Source: Nymphaea colorata
Lineage: Eukaryota; Streptophyta; Magnoliopsida; Nymphaeales; Nymphaeaceae
Direction: 5' to 3'
NCBI RefSeq assembly: GCF_008831285.2
Contig: NC_045140.1
Location: 27,050,131 to 27,114,130, forward strand
Length of the DNA stretch: 64,000 nucleotides
Of this stretch, positions 57,410 to 64,000 are shown one piece after another. Numbering within the stretch: position 1 is the first letter of the stretch; each line of letters begins with the position of its first letter. The translations under genes were made by a program, and so were the position numbers. The notes under the pieces are model-generated. The model was not told the DNA's origin. It saw nothing but the letters and a program-made list of their open reading frames with translations, and searched no databases.

Positions 57410-58759
57410 GTTGTGACCAATGCAACGGCCTGCTCAAATGCTCAGTCAGACTGATTTCTTGTCCTTCTCTCTTTCTCTTTATCTGGCATCTTTCTTGATT
57501 GCCAAAAAGTTATTGAAATTTCTTTTTCTTCTCCGTTTTCCTTTTTGTTCATCAACCTGCTCTTTTCTGGATATTGAGAAAAAAGAGAGAGAATCAAAAG
57601 GTGGCCATGAAAGTTGGTTCTCCTGCTTAGAGCAGGAGCCTGTCACGAGATCTAGTGTAGCCTTCTCTAGATATCAAATTATCATATTGGAGTTCCAAAT
57701 GATGAGGCATTACTATGATCCCCTTCTATCAGAAAATTTTTGGAGCAGACCATAAAGTTATGATGTGGTTTGCCAGGACTTGTTGCAGAAACGTCCATGA
57801 ATAAAATGATAAACTGAACTGGGTTTGCTTTTGAAAACGATCTACCAGGCCCTGACACTGAAGCTTTAGCTCGGAAATTCTCAGTTCTTTTCTCCTGTCA
57901 ATCTTGATTTCAGTCACGTAGTATGATTGTTGAAGAAGAACTAATCAAGTTTCTCAATCAGCAAAGAGCAAACCAAATCAGCGTACATTTGTAATCTCTT
58001 GGAAGATAGAGCACCGCATGCTTTCCTTGGTAAAAACTCAAGGGGCTATGGTACTTAAAAATCTTAGAACGTTTACACCATCAGGAACACAACGATGGAT
58101 GCGGTAGGTTAGATCAGGGCGGCCAACTGTGTTTACTCTGATAAACCATAAAGCTCAATGGTTGACTTTCCTGGTTTAGTTTGCTAATTGGTGAAGATGC
58201 ATTTTCTGCGGGTCGATTTTTGTAGGATAAGTCATACCAGTCATTGGTCCATATATGAATTGTGAAAATGCACCAATTGTCTGCAGTAATACAACTGCCT
58301 TTGCTTGCATATAGTCTTCTCCACATATATAAGCTTTGAGTCCATATGGCAACTAGCTAAATTTCATGACCCTTGTATTGTTTTCTTTTGTGGGTTCATA
58401 TATTCGATGCCAATATGGTATGACCATAGACATTAGTTGCATGTACATAAAGGGAGTCATGTGGGTAGCACGTCGTGGGGATCCCCTAACTCGATGCATA
58501 AAATAGTTTACCATGACTTTAAACGCCTACATGCTTGCACTAAAGCCACTTCCTTTTATTATTGCCAAAAAATATGTGCCAGTCAGGATTTGATCTATTC
58601 AACGAGTCATCTCATTCTCGAGAAGCGCTTCAATCTAGGTTGTGTACATATGTCTGCCATCATTTTCCTTAAGTCAGCACCTTGACCTACGCAGGTCTCG
58701 TCTAGAACTTTATGCAATAACACGCCAAGTTTTGACATTTTAGTTTGTACTTTCTTCAA

Positions 58760-59163
58760 GGGGCGTTTGTTTGATGACCATGAATTTTGATTGTAGAAGT
58801 AAAACTATGAAAACAAAATTTCTTTTCAAACTGTAATTGGAATGAAAATTCTAGTTCTAATTTCTCTTTTTTGTTTGATAGTCTGGAATTTTGAATCCAG
58901 AATTGAAAATTATGTATTGGATAAAAAAGAAATTAAAATTTTAGAATTAACGAATTAAAATCGTCATAACATAACATGTGTGTGAAAAAATTCTAGAATT
59001 TTGGAATCATAATTTCACCTTGAGGTAAAATCACAATTTTTTTTGTTAAAAATGAGTATATAATTTTGGAATCAAAATTCTTTGTTTGATACTAATTCCT
59101 ACTTCATTAAAAATGAGAATTTTAATTTTAGAATTCCACAATTTTGGCCTTATCAAACACCCC
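58760..59163. mobile_element. hAT-like MITE (GGGGCGTTTG family), copy 2
   Basis: GGGGCGTTTGTTTGATGA at the left matches GGGGTGTTTGATAAGG read from the right end on the other strand. Interior words GAATTTTGATT, TTTTAGAATT and TAATTCC are shared with the copy at 18217-18414. It is about twice as long as copy 1 and has no coding capacity. Confidence 0.65.
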
Positions 59164-59390
59164 ATTTAACTGTCTGCCTGCATGCACAAGGTAGTTTGTA
59201 TGTTATGGCAGACCATGTGTTAGGAGCTAGAAATGACTAAAATGCCCTTGCGTCTAAAATGAAAGACTCTTCTTATAAGAGAGTACATAAAAGTAAAATG
59301 AGAAAAATGCCTTTGTCAAATGACAAAATGCCCCTTTAATTAAACCATGAGAACTTGGCGTCCCGTGTTAACGACATAACATGTCGTATG

Positions 59391-59475
59391 CAATTTTGGC
59401 AGTTAAGTGAAAGAAACCAAAACTTAAGAGTGTGTGCATTATTTCATAAAAAATTGAGCCTGTCTTTATAAAATT
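59391..59475. mobile_element. Fragment of the foldback family at 41868
   Basis: Read on the opposite strand, GGCTCAATTTTTTATGAAAT, ATGCACACACTCTTAAG and GGTTTCTTTCACTTAACTG align with AGCTCAATTTTTTATGAAAT ... GATTTCTTTCATTTCACTG of the 41868 copy. Only one arm is clearly preserved. Confidence 0.5.
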
Positions 59476-60323
59476 TTCATTCCGTAAAAAAGATTAAAAG
59501 TTTAGCTAGTCATGAGGCACAAGACAGTTGCTATGATATGCCTCTCATTTTTTAATCTTATTGTGCACCCAATCATGCAATATTTTAAATTTATAACAGC
59601 CCACGTTAAGGTTGTGTTTGTTTCATCGTGGATCTAAGATCTGTGGTGATCTGATATCCTCATATCCATGCATTTAAGATCAGACCCATCCGATCCCCCC
59701 CTCATTCTCACCCATCCCTCACATCTGACCTTAATGGTTTTTAACATATAGCATGGATTTCAAATCAATGCTAATGAGATCCTCAGTTTGTTTAAACTTA
59801 TAATCTTTCAAAATACACCTTTTCATGCAGCCTCGAAGGGTGAAAGAAAGCGACGCTTACGATCTTAATCAATATAATTAGTATGAATATATCTTATGCT
59901 AAAGGTATAGCTCTTAGCATGATATGGTAAAAAAAAGTATATCCAAGCATCCAAAGGCTGTTGCTCTGAAGCATACTTTCAAAAGGGAAGAGAAGTTGAT
60001 GAAATTGCAGTGAGCTGCTGATGGTGTTACTACTTGCTGCGAACATATTCTTTTCCGCGTGCCCAGCATCTACCCTTGTTGAATCCAATTGGATCAAAGT
60101 ATGGTATGCAAGGACCGGCTCCACTTAATTGTCTGGCCACATCTGTAAAATTCAATTAGTAAACAGGTCTGGTGTGCTTTAGGAAAGTTTCGCATCAAAT
60201 CCGATTTGATTAAGATCCACAATTTACACGAATAGCAAATAGGAGGTGGGTATGATCATGATTAAGTTGATCTTAGTGTGGTTTTCATTGTAAAAGAGTC
60301 ATTAGCGTTCGCCTTGAGTGCCC

Positions 60324-60325
<2 letters not shown>

Positions 60326-60379
<54 letters not shown>

Positions 60380-60380
60380 G
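60326..60380. repeat. GT then GA microsatellite
   Basis: About 16 GT units followed directly by about 11 GA units. Confidence 0.95.
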
Positions 60381-60731
60381 GAGATCGTCGCTGGTTCAGT
60401 TTTGGTTCCCATTTTCCCCTGGCAATGCCAAATCCAATTCAAAACCAATTTCTTATTTAATTATTAAGCATATGAGACCACATCTGAGGCCTCGTGAACC
60501 TGATTTCAGTAAAAAAAGAGACCGTACAAGGTTGTACGAGAAGCCTAACTGGCCTAAACAGGCATGCTCAAATAATCTTAATCACTGCTGCACTTGGCCA
60601 ATCATCCAGTAAATTAAATGAAACTGAATTACAATTTTCCTCTTCGAAAGAAACAAGTCATATAGGATCCTCTTTGTCAGTACTTTACGGATTGACACAA
60701 CATGATTGGTGCCTCCGAAATCAAGTTCTTA

Positions 60732-63695
60732 TCATGTTAGCTCCTGTTCTTTTGCAGCCATGTTCACATTTTGTCGGTCCCTTCTGAATGTTACATACAA
60801 GGGAGTATAGAACAGTGCACAGAGTGCCCAGGGAAAAGCCATCATACAAAGCAGTCCACGTGATAATGCATATGCTTCCTTTGCTGATCCTGAGTCTAGT
60901 TTTACAGACTTCGGATCGTACCCGTAAAGTTTTTCAGAGAGGACTCCAACAATAGGTGCTGCAAAAGCCGAGAATGAACCTTCGAAGGCCCTGTCAAAGG
61001 CATATATCATAGTTCTGTGCTTCACAGGAACCACTTCAGCAAAAATGGGGTTGTTGGCGCATGTGCCAGACCAGCTGATTGTAAGTCCCATGAGGAAGAG
61101 AGTAACGGCAAAAGAAAACCAGCTTGTTTCAGTCTGTGGGATCCCGATGAGGAGGAGGAAAGAAAAAGGAACCCCCATCAATGCACTGAATTGTGCACAC
61201 ATAATGCGTCCTGTGTTTGGATATACACGTGAAACACGATCTGCTAAGTATCCCCCAAGAAGGCTCCCCAGAGCACATCCTATTGCGAAAAGGCTTAGTA
61301 GTGCAGCTGAGCTTTTATGCCCAAAACCTGAGAACAGGACCAAGAAACAGATTAGCAGCTTGCCTGCAGTTGTCATGGGCAGTATCTGAGCATCAATGGG
61401 TTGAATGTTCAACCAACAGACTACAACCACAATGATTCTCTCTTAGTGAGGCTTACCCAACTCAAACAAAAGCAATGCGAAAAGCCACAAGCTTTACATG
61501 CACCACTCCAACACACCAAGTTGGGGGCATGACAAAGTGGACCACAAGAATTGAAAACAGAGATTGAATCCATGAATTTGCATTTTTAAATGTTATACAT
61601 CACATTTAAGAATGCAAAACATGCACATCATGCTTCTGGTAAAGCAACAATCTACAACTTGATGCTTCTCAAAACCAAATCAGGAGAAAAAACTGTTATC
61701 TTACTGGCAAACTGCAACAGCATCAGTTTGGGATCTGCTATTTTCATAGAAAATGGCAAAATCATTTGAGCTGTTAAAGTTGCTATATCTACTTCAATGG
61801 CACATAGATGACATACTCACCAATCAGTTCAAACCACATAGTGAAGAACACCATTGCCGTCCATGGCAGTGAACCAACAATTCCTTGCATGACAATTACT
61901 TGAAACGTCTGCACCTTCACAACTGTTTTCATGGCTATCCATGAACCATGAAACAGGGATGAGGAAGCCGTATCTGGTTTTTCAATCAAGTCAGATCTGG
62001 GACAAGGACAGAACATCATGAGAGGCTGTTCACTTCAAAACAGCTACCTCTGTTGGTAGCTGAGAACTGGGAACTGACCAACTGAAAATTATGCAACTCT
62101 AACTAGCCAAAACAACTAAATATAAAAATACAGAGCCATAGAGTTCTGAAAGTGATCTTTCTAAATCAAGATATAGAATGTGGACTTTCTCACCTTCAGT
62201 TTGCACATTTGATCTCCCTAGTAACACAGTGAACAGAAAAAAATAGTTCAATTGAAAATAAACATGCACATGCATGCTAACAGTATCCACTGGTTAACAA
62301 AAGAATTCAGCTGCCTAACCTCTCAAAGGAAAAACAGCAGTGAACCACATCAGTGAGGATGAGGATTCTTGTTAACATTATAGGATTCGGATTTAACCAG
62401 TGCGACAAAGGTGGCTTCAAAAAAAATGCATGAATAGGTAATAAGAGGTGCAACATCACTACGTACGTGCTGAAAATAAATTGCTTCTTAATAACTCAAG
62501 ACATGAGGCAATAAAATAAGAGAAATGAAAACATTGTACGCAAAAGCATTTGCATGTTCTATACAGTATTTATAATGTCTGTAGTGACGGCACCCAGGGA
62601 AATCTACAAACACACCCCGACATACCTGCTTAGGAAATTGCATTATTGGCAGGAAAATGCATATTGTGCGGGTCAAAGCATCCTATGTAGGATTTATGAT
62701 GAGAAACCAACACAAAGTATAGGAGGGAAAATGGCCGTATGGCAAAACAGCCATATTAAGTGGGGGCACTTGATGACAGGAACAACATTCTAAGTAATCT
62801 ATGTGCCAGCTCCTTTCAGTAGCCATCTTTCTTTTCACTGGTGCTGGCACAGAATTATATCCAAGTCCAGCGTACTAGGTGCAGTCATCCTAAAAGGTCG
62901 CCCACCAGTCAAACCTAGACCAAGTACCATTGCATAAACATTTTGGAGAATGAAAAACATGGTTCACCTGCCCAACATGCAGAAATTGAGTGCACAAGGA
63001 TAACCATACATTCCATTTGTTCCTTTATTATGAATGCAAAGAACAGCTGTAAAAAGTACTGAATCAGGCACCTTTCAAAGTGGTCGCTGGTTCCAGTTGC
63101 AAATTGGGACGCCCTTCTTGGGTCAATAACAAACATAAAAACGAGCAGCCCAATTATTGAACTTAAAAATGCCATCATAATAAATGCACAACGCCACCCT
63201 GGAACACCAAAAAATTCTTGCCCAGCCATCACAGTTGCTACAACACCACCACCAATACCACCAGCTGAACCAACAAGGTTCAGCAACCCAAAACCTACTC
63301 CTCGCGCACCATCAAGATAGCTGTCGGCAATAAAGGACTGAAGTGCTGGTATTACAATTGCTAACCCTAATCCATTGACTGCTCTCCAAAAAGCTACTTG
63401 CATGAAATGCTGACTCACACCTACTGCAGCAGTCGAGAGTGCCCAACATAGAGTGCCTGTAGCAAGAACTATAGGGCGGTCATAGTGAAGTACTAAAACA
63501 CCTGCAACTGGTGATAGTATCGCCTGTACAAAGTTACGAATGAAAGTAAGATACCCTAGATCAGTAGGGCCGGCATTGAAAGCAGCACTGACTTCTTTGT
63601 ATACAGATGGAAGCAGATTCTCATCAGCCCGTTCCATTATGGCGGCCATGTTTATAAGAAGAAGCGAGAGAGAGAACCCAAATATTTTTTTTGTC
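60732..63695 (-). CDS. Major facilitator superfamily transporter, C-terminal part (5' end outside window)
   Basis: A multi-pass membrane transporter resembling the plant MFS group with Arabidopsis At4g36790 and At2g18590; substrate unknown. Three exons join in frame: 63695-63072, 61996-61821 and 61327-60732, about 465 residues. The first visible exon starts at an acceptor (GACAG|G) and reads TKKIFGFSLSLLLINMAAIM then ERADENLLPSVYKEVSAAF, so the ATG at 63649 is internal and the true start lies right of the window. Hydrophobic helices alternate with DRP (loop 2-3 region: LVLHYDRPIVLATG) and GGYLADRVSR (the equivalent loop of the second half), both MFS hallmarks. NGLGLAIVIPALQSFIADSY and GVPGWRCAFIMMAFLS are typical of the group. 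The central loop is short (FERSDLIEKPDTASSS). The C-terminus is hydrophilic (KEQELT). The gene converges with the one on its left. Confidence 0.9.
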
Positions 63696-64000
63696 CTGTC
63701 ATTTAAGATAACAACATATGATGCAGGAATAATTAGAGAACATATATAATCAATGCTTCAGAACCATTGTAGCGTACCCGATAATGTCAAAAATTGGAAA
63801 CCAAATCCTAAAGCAGAAGCACCAATTTGATGTGCAGGAAATTGCCAACCAAAAATGTACAGCAAGAACCACAGTGCTAGAATCTAAAAAGTCAAAACAT
63901 ATAAGATAAATTCGTTGTACTTGTTACTGCTGTCACCATGCAACTTTACTAGTAGAATCCGACAGCATGGAATGCCCAAACTAGATAAGGTACTGCAGTA

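Larger units (their letters stand above)
57410..60731. other. Intergenic region between the acidic/basic protein and the MFS transporter
   Basis: Convergent 3' ends and repeats: MITE copy 2 of the GGGGCGTTTG family (58760-59163), foldback family copy 2 (59391-59475) and a GT/GA microsatellite (60326-60380). A frame of 82 codons at 58437-58685 was judged noncoding. Confidence 0.55.

Noticed and set aside
58437-58685. 82-codon frame MHVHKGSHVG...
   Set aside because: No recognisable motif, no splice partners, and it lies among repeats.
63072-63649. ATG at 63649 as the start of the MFS transporter
   Set aside because: The frame continues upstream through FGFSLSLLLIN to a splice acceptor at 63696-63697, and family members have this helix inside the protein.
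1-64000. CRISPR arrays, prokaryotic operons, phage or toxin systems
   Set aside because: All repeats seen are microsatellites, short tandem duplications or transposon ends. Gene structure is eukaryotic throughout.
1-64000. tRNA, rRNA or snRNA genes
   Set aside because: No cloverleaf or conserved rRNA/snRNA words were found by eye; the only pol III box-like pairs look like decayed SINEs.

Overview
The window is nuclear DNA of a flowering plant. Every recognisable gene is a land-plant family member, most are split by GT-AG introns of roughly 80 bp to 2.8 kb, and the spaces between exons are AT-rich and full of microsatellites, small inverted-repeat elements and one miniature LTR retrotransposon. 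Nothing bacterial, viral or organellar was seen. The exact lineage cannot be fixed by eye. Nine protein-coding genes in 64 kb suggest a modest-sized genome.

Layout from left to right: (1) the C-terminal half of the exocyst subunit SEC10 on the + strand (582-7828), whose long introns hold a GC-rich inverted-repeat element with a target duplication, a 91-bp tandem duplication and a stacked microsatellite. (2) An ATN1-type Raf-like protein kinase on the - strand (11304-16021), convergent with SEC10. (3) LPEAT1, a lysophospholipid acyltransferase on the - strand (20415-27521); its last intron carries a TRIM-like retroelement and its exon 5 splice donor is triplicated in tandem. (4) A 7-kb gene-poor stretch with degenerate repeats. 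(5) A xyloglucan endotransglucosylase/hydrolase of the XTH6 type on the + strand (34543-36980). (6) An unnamed plant protein with three NPF tripeptides on the + strand (39249-41481). (7) A large PB1-domain Raf-like kinase of the B4 type on the - strand (42847-49587). (8) Plastid cyclophilin CYP28 on the + strand (52739-54539). (9) A single-exon protein with opposed poly-Glu and poly-Lys tracts on the + strand (56858-57409). (10) The C-terminal part of a major facilitator superfamily transporter on the - strand (60732 to beyond 63695).

These genes are not an operon or cluster with one joint function. Loose themes are the cell surface and secretory route (SEC10, LPEAT1, XTH, the NPF protein) and signalling (two unrelated Raf-like kinases). 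I found no convincing new multi-gene system. The observations most worth following are the triplicated splice donor in LPEAT1, the NPF motif array, the upstream ORF that ends exactly on the start codon of the ATN1-like kinase, the TRIM element, and short repeat families that recur tens of kilobases apart.
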